Shown one piece after another: positions 36,907-48,967 of a stretch of 64,000 bases of DNA. Each line of letters starts with the position of its first letter. The first letter of the stretch is position 1. Below the pieces are notes generated by a model. The model had not been told where the DNA came from. It was given only the letters and a program-made list of their open reading frames with translations, and made no database searches. A program made the translations under genes and the position numbers. The stretch comes from Eucalyptus grandis (Eukaryota; Streptophyta; Magnoliopsida; Myrtales; Myrtaceae), in the NCBI RefSeq assembly GCF_016545825.1, contig NC_052613.1, positions 48,528,112 to 48,592,111 on the forward strand. The letters run 5' to 3'.

Positions 36907-38588
36907 TCAAAGATCGACTGTCATATGTGTGGACGACGACGTTGTCGATGAGCAATTATTGAAATGATCAACACCAACTTCGCTCTGACTGCCTCGCTCT
37001 TCTGAAGTGACAAATCCGCATTCCTTGTGCGACGGCCCAAGTGGCTGCGGAAGCATCGTGACCGGTGCATAAACCCGGTTGGAGGCCGCTTCAAGGGGCA
37101 GTTTCCCGGTGGCCACTGCCGGGAAACCCGGCGGCTGCATCCATATTCCGCCCACGACAAGGAACTGTGGCGCTTGAGCGTTGGCGTTGTTGTGGCCATT
37201 GGGGCTCGGTCTTCTCGCGTGCAATCGGTATTTCTGAAAGGAATGAACAGAACAAAAGCGTATTCAAATTGATTTTCTGGCTTTCATCTGTCGAGAACAT
37301 TAAAGCTATTGCTTCAGGTTATATGTTACGTGACAAGACTAAACATAGAACTCCACTAAAATCCATAAAGATAGGCTAACGTACTGGCCATGGTTACTCT
37401 TGCGATTCCATGAATCTAGACCTAGTTGTTGACACCAAATGCCGATATTTTTCCTTCTGATTTAGACAACATAATGTGGAATCTAAAACCTGCCTAACAA
37501 GCCAAGAAAATCGTGGTTGTAGATATTTCATTTTTGATATGATCTTTCATCTAATTCGGGTAAAATATCGCATCTGGGTGACACATTTGACCTGTCCCGA
37601 CTTTATATTGGAATACAGCACATTCAACGAATTTTCACAACGAAATCCAACAGAAGAAAGAAGATTGAGTGATAAATCAACCTGTAAATGGCTTTTAACT
37701 TCATCATTTGTGAGGCCATCGACCTTCATCACTTCCCTGATTTGCTTAGGAGTCGCAACTGCAGAAAGGAGTATCGAGTAAGCACCTAATCCAATGTCAG
37801 ATGATGAGGAAGATAACAAACAGGACTTATTTCCAGAAACGGACACAGACCATCCGGACCCCCAAGCTGTTGAAGAGCGTGCAAGAATCCCCGGTGCAAC
37901 TCCGTTGACCAGCACCGCCGCTGCTTCCGTTGGGCGGCCTGCTTGCTGGTCCGGCCGCTGGCCGTCTCTGCCGTCGAGCAGGCGGCAGCATCGGGCGCAG
38001 GTGATGCAGCTCGGCCGGGCGGCTGCTTCTTCTTGGTACTATTATTTTCGCCAATTCGAAATGGGCGAAAAGCACCGCTTTCATGGCTTTTCAGGTGGTT
38101 CGCTACCGCGGCGACTTCTTTCGATGGTGGCGGAGGAGGAGGCGGATCCTGAACCTAAAGAAAAAAAGGGCAGAAAAGAAATGAAAATTAAAAACTCATT
38201 TCATTTTAAGTCAAGCCCGCTGTGCATGAAATGCGAGTCTTGACATAAAGTTAGATTTCCTGGGATGCGTTGTGGTCCTTCTGATTGAGGTGAGCAGAAA
38301 AAGGCGAAATCCTAGATTATATCAGAAAGCGGAACGACTTTTGACCCCATTTCCGGCCAAAAGAGAATTCCAGGATAGAAAACTTAAAAGGCAAATCCTA
38401 ATTCCAATTCCTCCTCTTACATCCTTAAATGGAGAAGACGGAGAAGGAGGAGAAGATGAAATCAAGGGATACCTCTCTATGCGGAATGGGATCTGGGTTC
38501 GGGTTCCACAGCTGCGCGGATCGGAGCCAGTCCGATTTCTCCATCGCATTATCATCTCCGCCCTTATCGTCGCGTGAGGAATGGTGCA

Positions 38589-38620
<32 letters not shown>

Positions 38621-39037
38621 TCCTCCTCACAAGCATCATCTTCATCATCATCCCCAGAATACGGACCCTTCAGAGGGATGAATACCTCCAGGACACGACC
38701 ATCGTCCATGGACGTCTGCTCGGAATTGCACTCCGACGACTGCCCCTGCACCGACAGCTGCTGCTTGCACCTCTCGATCGCTGCAATCCCAGAAGAATTT
38801 TTTTTTTTAAAAAAAAAAACCGCAACCCCTCATTTCTTTCATCAATTTGATCAACAGAAACCTAAACGCAGATCGAATCCACATCCACGCTTCTTCAAAA
38901 GTAAGAAAAAGGAAAAATAACGTACCTTGGATCACTAGCTCCAAGCAGAGGGGGAGCTCCCGCTCAAAGACCTGGATTTTGCGCCTCTCTTCCTCCAACG
39001 CTTCCACATAACTCCTCGTTCTCTCTGGGTATTCCAT
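36907..39037 (-). CDS. HHO: HHO/NIGT1-type GARP (MYB-like) transcription factor
   Basis: Five exons on the minus strand join in frame: 38926-39037, 38473-38780, 37851-38154, 37682-37758, 36907-37233 (TGA), all GT...AG. They encode 375 aa. The N-terminus has [20 protein letters not shown], then [17 protein letters not shown], the conserved N-terminal helix of the HRS1/HHO family. An acidic stretch follows with a (Gly-Asp)5 run, then [12 protein letters not shown]. The DNA-binding GARP domain lies at about residues 218-273: [63 protein letters not shown]1 proteins are nuclear repressors induced by nitrate that also respond to phosphate starvation; they shut down nitrate-transport and starvation genes. 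The domain order and the SHLQKYRLH splice junction fit the family. No damage is seen; the exact HHO number is not assigned. Confidence 0.95.
38590..38619. repeat. In-frame hexamer repeat (GTCGCC x5) in the HHO-like gene
   Basis: Five perfect copies of GTCGCC on the plus strand read GGCGAC on the coding strand and give Gly-Asp five times, inside an acidic linker. Such a repeat can change length without a frameshift. Confidence 0.95.
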
Positions 39038-39306
39038 TTTCTTCTTCTTCCCCCGCTTCCAACTCTCCCTTCTTTCCTCCTCCTTCTTCCTCGACTGGAG
39101 AGGCGGGTGACCGTGGAGCAGCGATGGCGGATCCTTATAGCCTGCGAGAAGGGATACGATAGCGCGTTACGGGGGAGGAGAGCATAGGATGATCCGGAAC
39201 TAGGGACTTTGTTGAGCTGTGTGACGCGAGCCCGAGGAATATGTCCAGGAATAATTTCTTGGGTCCCCTTGGGGTGGCGCCCTCTTGTCTTCTCTCTCTT
39301 TTTATA
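39038..39306 (-). promoter_or_regulatory. Leader and probable TATA box of the HHO-like gene
   Basis: TATAAAAA on the minus strand (39299-39306) in a good context lies about 260 bases before the ATG, giving a predicted leader of roughly 230 bases. A GA tract (39500-39533) and a CT tract (39647-39668) lie further upstream. Confidence 0.5.
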
Positions 39307-39496
39307 TCTCCCTCGAGTTTCGATCGTTCGGGGAGAGGCGAAGGCGAGACGAAACGAGATGAACAACTGGGGAAGGATTTGAGTCGGGGTCGTGGTCGAG
39401 GCGTCGCGTACGGATGAATCTCGGATGAGGTTTTATAGGAAAGACAGAGGGAGAGAGAGAGGGGATGCGTGCGCCTGGGTGCGAATATGAATAGAA

Positions 39497-39499
<3 letters not shown>

Positions 39500-39533
<34 letters not shown>
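39500..39533. repeat. (GA)n microsatellite upstream of the HHO-like gene
   Basis: An uninterrupted GA run about 200 bases upstream of the predicted TATA box. A CT run follows at 39647-39668. Confidence 0.9.
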
Positions 39534-39537
<4 letters not shown>

Positions 39538-39668
39538 GTTGAATATTCGAGGGGCGAAGGTGGGATTCGCTTTTCGTCGCGTCCCTATGGGCTGGCGGTG
39601 ACGTCACACGGCTAACCCCCGCATTAACTTCAGATAAGATCAAATACTCTCTCTCTCTCTCTCTCTCT

Positions 39669-41620
39669 AACCTAATTGTGATTATTTCCCTGAGAAGATA
39701 ATCCAGACTAGGGCTAACCTGGAAATATGTTCAAGTGTAGTGGCATCTATTATTCTTGCCGTGTGCTTTCTCATTGCCGTCCTAGATTTTGTCAAATCAC
39801 TAATTAGCTTATCGCTTTGCTGTTACATGCGTCTGATTCATATTAAATAAATGTGATCATACTAAATTCATATTAAATCGATGCAATTGTAAATGATATG
39901 ATATGTATATTGAACTTTCGAAAGATAAATATAATTGTCACTTGTTTGTTTCTAAATTGATTGAAATCATGTTTCTCCACTTAGGATGTAAAATGTTGGA
40001 ATATGATACCCAATAAGGGGAGCATATAGCGAGGAATATGCATATGCTCAAGACGGAAGGGATTCATTCATTGTCATGAATGCTACTGAATATGCACATA
40101 ATGAGCACATAGTGAGCATATACTGAGCAGACAGTGGGAATATGCAAATTCCTTTCCTTCATTGTCAACATCTGTGCTATTAATGAAAGGGATTGGTTCC
40201 TTAGGTATGAAAAGAATATGTAACCACATGTATCGAATAGAGGTCGCCTGCCAAGAATTTCCGTTTCATTATTTATTAATTGGAAAAGTATTAATTACCC
40301 TCCTCACTTATGAAATCATATATCGATTTGCATCCTAATTCCTGGAAAATCTACATTTTGCATCTTGCGTTTATTTACTAGATTTTAACTTGCATCTGGC
40401 ATGTTTACCAAACTAGTGTTTCCCTTCCCAAATTCACCGCGTGTGAAACCTCCTCTCTACTCCCCATACTCAGCTCCCTCACTCTAGCGTCGTCACGAAT
40501 ATTGCTTACCATGAATCAAGGTTAGTGAAGGTTCAACCTCCAAGGTCTCAAGCTTGAACATAGCACATTTCAGTCTACATAACAATATCTTGTTAACTAG
40601 CACAATTCAAAACACCCATAAAAGAATATTAACTCTTAAAGAATTGATTGATTATTCAAGTGTTTATCTTGACATAGTCGATCTTACATTTGAACTGCAA
40701 TGTATCTTGTCCGAAAGCCTAACCTTCTTGGAACTCTTGACTAATCACACTAGGTGTGTGCCCCTCTCTATCTCACTCTTGTCTTGGTAATTGCAAAGGT
40801 TCATAAACCTATACTCTTAAGGTGACCTTAAGGATAAACATGACAAACAAATACCTTTTCACTTTTATCATCATTTAGGGATGAGCAATGTAAAATAAAA
40901 AATTATATATATATATATATATATGGATATTTATATGTCACGTCATTAGTGTCACTTATCCATTTCAATAACCAAGTAATTCACTTTTGGATATGGATAA
41001 TCACATGTTGGATAATGTACTGATCTAATACAAATAAAATGCATCGAACAAAATTAACACCAAAGATCATTTCTCCAATCCAACCCTCATAAGAAATGAT
41101 TCTCAGATTCTTCTTCAATCCTTCTTGCATCACGAGCTATCGAGTGGGAATATAAATGACCAAAAAAGGAAAGAGAACGGTCCAACCGATGGAAGATCGG
41201 GAGCCGGACGCCCCCCTCATTCGCGTGAATATACCGAGACCTTTTCCGTTTCCACGAGAGAGAGAGAGAGAGGACGGAATCTCGCGTGCTGCCGCGCTGT
41301 GCCGTCCGTGCCGTGCGCGCGCGCGTGCGACGCAACCTGCCGACCCCGCTCTCGCGTCTGATTGATTTTCAGACAGGGGGGGCCTTTCGTGGCCTCCAAG
41401 GGCCAACGCAAGATTCTTACAACCCCTCTCCTCGGGGCCCCACCGTTCCCTTATTCAAGAAGCAACTTGCCCCGGGTGGAGCGTGGCATTCACTCTCCTC
41501 TGAATGGTCAAAAGGCACTTTTGACTTTTTTTACCTCTCTCCGAATATTTTTCATTGACCGTACCGGAAGCACTTTAATTGCATGTCTTTTCTCTGCCGT
41601 GCACTGCAAGTTCAACTTCG
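39669..41620. other. Intergenic DNA upstream of the HHO-like gene
   Basis: No gene recognised. An (AT)n run sits at 40903-40924. The GC-richer segment 41130-41480 yields long overlapping ORFs on both strands, which I read as composition. A word AGCATATA-xx-GAG recurs near 40020-40130. Confidence 0.4.
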
Positions 41621-41646
41621 CTCTCTCTCTCTCTCTCTCTCTCTCT
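41621..41646. repeat. (CT)n microsatellite
   Basis: CT tract of 26 bases. Confidence 0.95.
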
Positions 41647-41674
41647 GATGGCTCCACCACTAAACCGGGGTGAA

Positions 41675-41733
41675 GTCCCATTTCAATGGCTTTAACCAAA
41701 AAAAAAAAAAAAAAAAAAGTCCCATTTCAATGG
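41675..41733 (+). mobile_element. Body-less retroposed poly(A) insertion with 15-bp duplication
   Basis: GTCCCATTTCAATGG occurs at 41675-41689 and again at 41719-41733. Between them lie only CTTTAACC and about 21 A's. The short lead-in resembles the 3' end of the LINE in this window (CTTTTGACC then poly(A)). It reads as a target-primed insertion that stopped after copying the tail. Confidence 0.8.
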
Positions 41734-41943
41734 AGGAATTGACAGAAATTGTTTTTTAAATGGAAGCCTGAAAGCTGCCGGGCCTCATGAGCTAAATAGT
41801 CAATTTCACCATCTTCAGTGGGATGATATTCAGTCAACTGTGCTCTTAATGATTAAAAGTTTATTTGACGATCCCATGCTCAACAAAAACTCATATTTCA
41901 TTAGCCTCAACAGTACAAAATCCTAAAAGTATGAACCAATTTA

Positions 41944-42672
41944 GGATGTGTTTGGTTAGATTTTTGAAAAAAGCCATTGCGAAAATAGAGAACTTTAAGT
42001 TAAAGGAGTTTTCTAAAATACAAATTATGTTTGGTAAATTGTGATCTAAAAGTACATTGTCAAGTATTTTTGAGCAAAATAATATTTGGAGAAATTTACA
42101 TTTATAAAAGACTTTTGTGATTAAACGAAAGAAAAAAAATAGTTGACCGATAACGGACAGGCGGCCGTTGGCGACGTTTCAAGTTGCACAATCTTAGGTG
42201 GTCGCTGGAGATCACTGGCGAGGGCTACTTGGGGTTTGGCGACCCCAGCGACCCCCGACGAGGGCCGCTTGGGACTAGGCGACCCCCGGTGAGGACCACC
42301 TAGTCATGCGACCTTAGGCAGCCCTTCACGAAGGTCGCGATGACCTACCTCGCCAAGGTCGTGTGATTGACCAGCGACTGTTGCCGAGGTAGTCGCGACC
42401 ACACTAACCTCTCTCTAGCCCGTCGCCGACCCATCACAACCACACCGGCCGACGTCTAAGGATCCGAGGTTGAAGAAGATGAACAATGGATAGCCCCTTT
42501 CAAAAATGTTGAAAGCCCAAGACAACCTAAGACCTTCCTTGGGCTTTCAACCTTTGAAAGGCCAACATTTCCTCAAGGTCAATTTTTAAATTTTTTCTAA
42601 ACACTCAATATTTGGCCAAATAGGCTTTGGACACCTAAAGCCCCCTTTCAAATGCTAGTCCCAAACGCAGCC
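41944..42672. mobile_element. PIF/Harbinger-like MITE with TTA duplication
   Basis: The left end GGATGTGTTTGG and the complement of the right end GGCTGCGTTTGG match at 10 of 12 positions. Both are flanked by TTA (41941-41943 and 42673-42675), the duplication usual for PIF/Harbinger elements. The interior holds an AT-rich left arm and a GC-rich block (42160-42440) with recurring GGCGACC words. No transposase is visible in 729 bp. Confidence 0.6.
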
Positions 42673-42734
42673 TTAGACTCATTAGTCTTTGTAATTTTAA
42701 TTATAAAATCATCTCAAAGGTTTTGGTAAAGTCA

Positions 42735-44180
42735 AGATAACATTTTGATTTCAGGAGATATTATCCCAACTAAGGATAAGGAAAAGAAAGAAGTTTCAAG
42801 TGATATTAAAACTTGATATGCAGAAAACTTACGATAGAGAGAAATGAGCCTTCTTGAGAGCTTGCATGTTAAAGATGGGTTTTTGCAGTGGATGGAACCT
42901 CTGGTTGTGCAATGCATCTTTGTTGTTTCTTTCAATTTGAAAGTGAATAAAGAACCTTCACAATGCTTTCAGCCTTCATCTGGAATAAGGCAGGGAGATC
43001 CATTGTCTCCATACCTTTCCATTATCATGGCCAATGTCCTCCGCTGGCTTATGAACAAGGCAATCGAGGATGAGAGTATCAAAGGAATTAAGTTGAACAG
43101 GTTCTGCCTTACATTCTTTCATTCATTTTTTGCTGATGATGCTACCTTTTCCATGAACGAGACAAGTAGGGAATGTCAGAATTTGGTTGCTATTCTATAT
43201 CAATATTGCTTTGCGATGGGTCAAGCCATTAATTAGAAGAAATGACGCATATACTTCAGTCAAGGCTACCCACTGAATTTAAGAAGGAATATAACACATA
43301 AGTTGAGAGTTTTGATAATTGAGAAGACTAAAAAGTAGCTAGGAGAGTTGGACCCAATCAAAGAAACAAATATTTGCCTAGATTTTGGAAAGGGTTAACA
43401 TGAAACTAGAGAGCTAGAAAGAGGAATTGATGTCAAATACGAGCAAGGAAATTCTTATTAAAATGGTGGTGTAAGCCTTACCCATTACGCAATGTCAATT
43501 TTCAAGATCTCTATCTTAGTCTGCAAAGCATTTGAATAGAAAATTGCATCCTTTGGTGGAGACAAAATAAGTTCAAAGCTAGTACACATTGGAAGAAATG
43601 AGAAATTTCGAAAACTAGGAAAGGCTGTGGAGGAATGGGCTTTAAAGACCTTATTACCTTTAATAAAGTCATGTTGGGTAGGCAGGCATGGAGGCCCTCA
43701 CAATTCCCTTCAGCCTTATGGAGCCAAGTTCTGAAAAGTATCCATTTCCCTAGGGTGACCTCTGGAGAGTAGAAAAGGAGTCTCGTCCTTCGTGGGCTAG
43801 GCAAAGTTTGCTCATAGACATAGATGCAATTTACCCTCTAGTTAAATAGTCTATTGGAGATGGAGAAACAATCGATATTTGTGAAAATAAATGGTTATCA
43901 ACTTGATTGATTAGTGGGTTAGCAAACAAAGAAGACCCTCAGATAGTGGTAGAACTAATTATTTAGGATACTAGATAGTGGAATGAACAGAAGTTGAATA
44001 ACCTATTCTGAGAGCATATAGCGAAAGAGATTCTTTCCATATCATTTAGTTGGGCACCGAGAGCAGAGAAACTAGTTTGGATCGTAAACAAATCAGGGTC
44101 CTATACAGTAAAGATTGGGTATAATAGAATGTGTCCCACAAATCTTCATTTCAACTCAAGCCAACCTTCAAATACTTTTT
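42735..44180 (+). pseudogene. Truncated L1-type LINE (reverse transcriptase fragment)
   Basis: The plus strand encodes a 5'-truncated, broken LINE polyprotein. At 42844-43236 it reads SSGIRQGDPLSPYLSIIMAN, IKGIKLNRFCLTF and FFADDATFSM, which include the RT fingers block and the catalytic F-A-D-D. The same blocks appear in the minus-strand LINE at 48.9-54.4 kb (WQGDLISPYIFILVANSL, IKGIKLNRFCPTL, FADDS), so the two belong to one family. After 43236 further RT-tail blocks (MGFKDLITFNKVMLGRQAW) continue with frameshifts and stops. It cannot make a working enzyme. Confidence 0.85.
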
Positions 44181-46480
44181 AGCCATCCAAAGGATGCATT
44201 TGATTGTCTGAACATGGATTGGGATAGAATAGGATAAGGTAGGATTAGAAATCCTTCAAATTGTGAAAAATCCAATCATATATTTAGTAAATGTCCAAAT
44301 AAGGTGAGATTAGAATTCCTCTTGACTGACCTTTGAGTTCTTTGAAATGTTGGACTTAAGAAATTATCTTGTTGATCAACTCGACCTTTTGGGAATGTGT
44401 TACCGATACATTCTCTCTCGTCCTTTTTGCTAGAAATGGCTGTTCATAGCTTCATGCTTACATGGTTAGCTTATTGCTAGTTGCTCAGGGCGATCTTTTT
44501 CTCGACAAGTCTTTCTGGGTCGATGTTGACAGGCAAAGTGAAGTCATGCAAGCTTCTCTTTTATAACCATGTGGGCTTACAAAGGAATGGATGTCGATAT
44601 GGGCCACGTTATTCTTCCCCGACTATGACCTTGGGTAATTGGGCTTTCATTTTCTTTTTTCCCATTTCAAGGGAACTTAAGGAAGAGAAAAGAATGTTGG
44701 ACAGCTTGACAGTAATTTCAGATTGTTTACTGGGTTCAAATACACCCATATTTATACATTCGGAACACCAACAATAACTCCATTACATGTAATGCTCTCT
44801 AGTATTTGAGAAGAGGAACATAATATGACAGTTTCTTTTGGCATGTCCCGATTCAGGATCCTTTCGACATCATGACAAGTTGAGCCATGGGAGACCCTAA
44901 TATTTCACCCCCAAGGAGTGCATTCATCAATCCAATGGGCAACATCCATGCCAAAGTCAAGTTCGTCCAGGATCATAACCTTACAAAATCTAAATTTAGT
45001 TCACATGATTTCTAGCAAGGGGCCTTCTAAGAAAGGACACGTCTGAGATAGACAAGCTTGGATAAAACAGAAAGACAATAAGATCCATGTCAAGTTCCAA
45101 CATCCATGGAGGCAAGATGAATAAAATTAGCCAGTGTTAGCGGTCAAGCAGAGCATATGAAATGGCGGGTCAGTCAAGTATCTGACAAGAATCTTTTCTG
45201 ATGATTCAATAGCAACAAAGGAGAAGCTCTGACTTCACTAAACACAAAATTCAATTTGGGTAGCTTCATATGCTCTAAATTCCATAAAATCTTGAGTGAC
45301 TCACCTACTCTTCACGGTCATGAACCACCCGCGAGTCGCAACCTGTTATGACGATGAACTCATAATGCTATTTTATCCAGCTGCTCCCTAAGGCACAAAC
45401 TTATCTACAAGTCTATCAGGTATCACTTGCCAGGAACTTCACGGGACGCATAAAATTTAAAACCTTAACTAAGCCTTGTCCCAATTCACTCTACCGAGAA
45501 TATCACCAAACAGTTTGTGGCTAATCAGCCCAACCACCAGTGGAGCATATACGCAGTACCAGAAGCCGCGTCTGCGTCATCGCCGCCACCACTAGAGGCG
45601 AGTGTCCAGTCAGGAGGGAGGGGAGGGAGAGGCGCATTGCCGGGACTCGTCTTCATGTGGTGCATGATGGCCTTCTTTTTCGGCTTCAACGAGCACTCCA
45701 TAATCGAAACCATTCCTCCCCCGCTGATGTTCTCACCGCCGGCAAGATTATGTAATTGATTTTGCATAGGACATGGGTTTAATTCAGTATAGGATCGGTT
45801 TTGTATGTCATCCAAGTGCTTGTAACATCCTAAGCTAATTGCATGTCCGTAGAGTATAGTTATGTGGTAGAGAAACCTTTTCACTCAATTAGTTTTAACA
45901 ATGTTGAGGTGAGTCGATAGTGATCTCACAATCTCATTATCTACAAATACAAATGAGGAGAGGATGGCAGATGTTTTTTGAATATTTGAAAATGAGGAAC
46001 GGACCGATGCTACAGCCGACAGTACGAATTCATTCCAACCTGCCTTTCTATGTTATGTGAGGGGAGCTAATTTAATCAAATCTACTGGTCTCTTTGGTGT
46101 CAAAATTTGTCCCCATTCATGTGAATACTAATAGTACAAAAGGTACAGATTTCTTTTTAGGTAAGGTCATATATTGCCTCTCCATGGGTGTCTGGTAACC
46201 ATGTATGTAAGGGTATAATCGGTAGATATATAAAGTAAGGTGTGAATTATGAGAGTAAAACCCAACCAGCATCCGGCAAAGCAAGCCAACTTTCAACAAG
46301 TCAAACCCAAGCAAAATCCATCAAAGAGTGCTAACTTTCAATTTAACGATTTTTGGGGCAAAACGAGATGCAGGGTCTGAGCTTAATTGAGTTACAATTT
46401 TCAAGTTTAAGCTTACTTTGAAAACAAGTTATTTTATCAACTCAAACTCAAATAAACGAGGGAAATTGTCTAGTCAATTC
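44181..46480. other. Intergenic DNA
   Basis: A short stretch at about 44190-44310 with GGATAGGATAAGGTAGGATTAGAA words resembles a small MITE. ORFs at 45517-45759 (+) and 45525-45884 (-) overlap each other; neither has a known domain. No other gene is visible. Confidence 0.4.
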
Positions 46481-46760
46481 TTAACATATTATACGAATGT
46501 CCATGTAGTTCTAAACTTTGCAATTTTGTCAATTTAATTCTAAATTATTATGCGAAATTTCAATATAGTTCTTTATCAATTTAAGTTGAGAATCACTAAA
46601 GTGATGTGCCATGTAAGATGGCCCGTACAAACTGGACCATCACATCATAGATCTTCAACGAAAGTTAACAGAAAACGCTAAATTGGAATTTTACGCAAAA
46701 AATTATGATTAAATTGATAAATTTGCAATTTAAGACCAAATTAACATTCACAGACTGCAT
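46475..46760. mobile_element. Small inverted-repeat MITE
   Basis: The left arm GAATGTCCATGTAGTTCTAA...GCAATTTTGTCAATTTAATT is mirrored by the right arm (complement GAATGTTAATTTGGTCTTAA...GCAAATTTATCAATTTAATC) over about 70 bases. The exact ends and duplication are unclear. A 27-base unit around CAATTAAATTCAACTCATTT is tandemly doubled just after it (about 46756-46810). Confidence 0.5.
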
Positions 46761-46810
46761 TTCCAATTAAATTCAACTCATTTGCATTCCCAATTAAATT
46801 CAACTCATTT

Positions 46811-47808
46811 TTTCGAAAGATTAAAATTTCTTTTCATGCTCCTAAGTCCCAATGGAACATGGTACCCTAAAACCGCAAAAGGGGAAGTAATGCCTTCTGT
46901 ATTCTTACTCGTAGTTCAAGATGGTTGTTGTTGTTGTTCCTTTATATATATAATTTATAGAAATCAAAGGCGGTTGTTGCTTTTTGATTCAAAATAGAAC
47001 TTTCACTTTAAAAAGATTTATACTCCACTCTTGGTACATTTTTGTTGGTGGACTAAATATAATGACTTTTTTTTTTAAATATAAAAGGTAAAAAGAAACG
47101 ATTGACATTAACGACCATCTCTGGTTAACTTGTCATTATAGCCTAGCAAAGCTATTAATGATTAGGAAATCTCTTTACATGTGATATGTTGCAGCTAGGT
47201 CTCTTATTATGAATCATTTATAGGTGCACTCATGACGTGAATCGAACTGGTAATAAGGGGACAAATAACCCCCCAAAACCCCTGGGTCAATTTCCTAGTG
47301 GTATGAACGTGATTGCCCTCCTTTTTTGAAAATCAAAAAGTAGCACATGTACCATTCATTTGGTTCAAAAGGTCATTTCACACCATCATTGTCACGCCAC
47401 CACCACTATTTCTCCCTTATGGATTACTTGCCGCGATTGCCTCAGACTCTCCTCAGCAATCTCAAAGAGCACCCAATGCATCTTCGACCCCCTGGCAAAA
47501 GCATGAAAGTATATGAAATTTAAATTGCCATTGCGATTTGAGTTTCGAGACCCTAATCAACAGGGTAATTCCCATCACGAATCAAATTGAACATCACGAC
47601 GAGAATTGTATGATTTAATCTCTCAATGATTACATCTGAAAGACTAAGTATGAAAATTACAAGGTCTTTAAGTCTATATACAATTGAAACTATGGTTAGA
47701 CGAACACATCGAAACAGAGAAGTTGGAAACCGGGAACTTGAAAACCAGATCACCGGGACTTAAAGAAATCTCTTTTCTCCTCCGCTTGGAGCATGTTCCG
47801 CCATGGCA
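46811..47808. other. Intergenic DNA
   Basis: AT-rich sequence without a recognised gene or element. Confidence 0.35.
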
Positions 47809-48339
47809 CTACCTCTCTCGCTCTTCATCTTCCTCCTCCTCCAATTCTTCTTCTTCGTTGACCAAATCATCCATCTCCTCCAACTCTTCCTCTTCCTCTA
47901 TCTCTCGATCACTCCTCACGTCCCTCTCATCATCTCCAACCTCGCCGTCTTCTTCGTTCGCCTTGCTTTCTTGGAGCTTTTTGATTTCTTCTCTCTCTCT
48001 TCCCGCTCTCTCTTCCTTCTCTTCTATCATCTCCCTCCTCGAACCTTGGCCCGCAGCTTGAAGACGCAACTCCTTCCTCCCAAACGGCGAGATCTCGTGG
48101 TGACGGTTCTTGAGGGAAGATGGCTTCACTTCATAAAGCAACCCTAAGCAGATTACAAGGAGGAGGAGGAGGAGGAGACATGCTAGAGTCACATGCCTCG
48201 GGTCGAAGGTCCTGGTCCTTGGGTTTCTGCCGGATAGCTGTCTCAACATCGTTATTGAATTCTCGGCAACAAGATGGAAAACCTGACCTGAAAATTCCGC
48301 AAAAGTTTCGTTTGCCATAGTTTGGAAACTATCATACAC
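47809..48339 (-). CDS. Hypothetical Glu-rich single-pass membrane protein
   Basis: A 176-aa open frame on the minus strand that I do not recognise. It starts MYDSFQTMANETFAEF; a second Met (residue 8) is an alternative start. Residues about 50-69 form a clear hydrophobic segment (a run of Leu with VICLGLLY), so a single membrane span is likely. After a basic region (RREM) the C-terminal half is a highly charged Glu/Arg-rich stretch likely to be coiled or disordered. The frame ends at TAG (47809-47811), but GAGAG|GTAGTG at the very end is a usable splice donor, so the true gene may continue in a downstream exon I could not find. Coding length, membrane segment and strand-specific openness argue for a gene; the Glu-rich part could be a repeat artefact. 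Confidence 0.4.
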   Translation of the reverse strand: MYDSFQTMANETFAEFSGQVFHLVAENSITMLRQLSGRNPRTRTFDPRHVTLACLLLLLLLVICLGLLYEVKPSSLKNRHHEISPFGRKELRLQAAGQGSRREMIEEKEERAGREREEIKKLQESKANEEDGEVGDDERDVRSDREIEEEEELEEMDDLVNEEEELEEEEDEERER

Positions 48340-48927
48340 ACTAAAACCTCAAAAATTTAAGGAGGGCAAAAGAGAAGAAAGATTATGACGATACATACTC
48401 GTAATGGAATCGAAGGCTTATGTGCAGATATAGTTTTGGACGAATGAAGGCCCCGTTTCTTTTGCTTTTGTATACACGAGTGTGAGGACTGCTAATCGGT
48501 GTACGAGTCTGGCTTATATGAGCTGCTTTGGTCAAAGGAAGCAGACAGGAAAGGAGGGAGTGAAGACATTAGTGGGTAGTGATAGGATGGATTTCTCACT
48601 AATTTTGTCTTTATAAAGGTGGTTTTTCAAACATCAAGGTCGGCACGTAGCTATTTGGATCAGCTATAGCATCGTTCACATGATTTCTCAAATAGACAAA
48701 TAAAAGAACAGGGAGAGATCCGTGGTAACTTAGGTACAAGTAGGCCTAGAAGAATCCAATTGCGCTGTCGGTGCTTGCTTGCTCCTGTTTCGAATAGAAA
48801 ATTCTTCGGTCTTACTTTTGTTCACACGCGCTTCGACTGCTTTGCGATCAGGAATGAAACTCAGGGTTGGTAGGGAACCTAGTTCGAAACATTCTTTCTG
48901 ACTTCACGTCGGCGACGTCTACGGGGA
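48340..48927. other. Spacer between the hypothetical ORF and the LINE
   Basis: Could hold the promoter of the minus-strand ORF. Nothing else recognised. Confidence 0.3.
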
Positions 48928-48967
48928 TTTTTTTTTTTTTTTTGGTCAAAAGGATGAAATTTATTTA

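Noticed and set aside
38322..39366. ORFs on both strands over HHO exons 1-2 and the leader
   Set aside because: They follow the GC-rich repeat and acidic coding region in wrong frames; the HHO frame alone has conserved blocks and good splice sites.
45517..45884. Pair of overlapping ORFs (80 aa plus, 119 aa minus)
   Set aside because: No known domain, no convincing splice partner, and openness on both strands points to composition.
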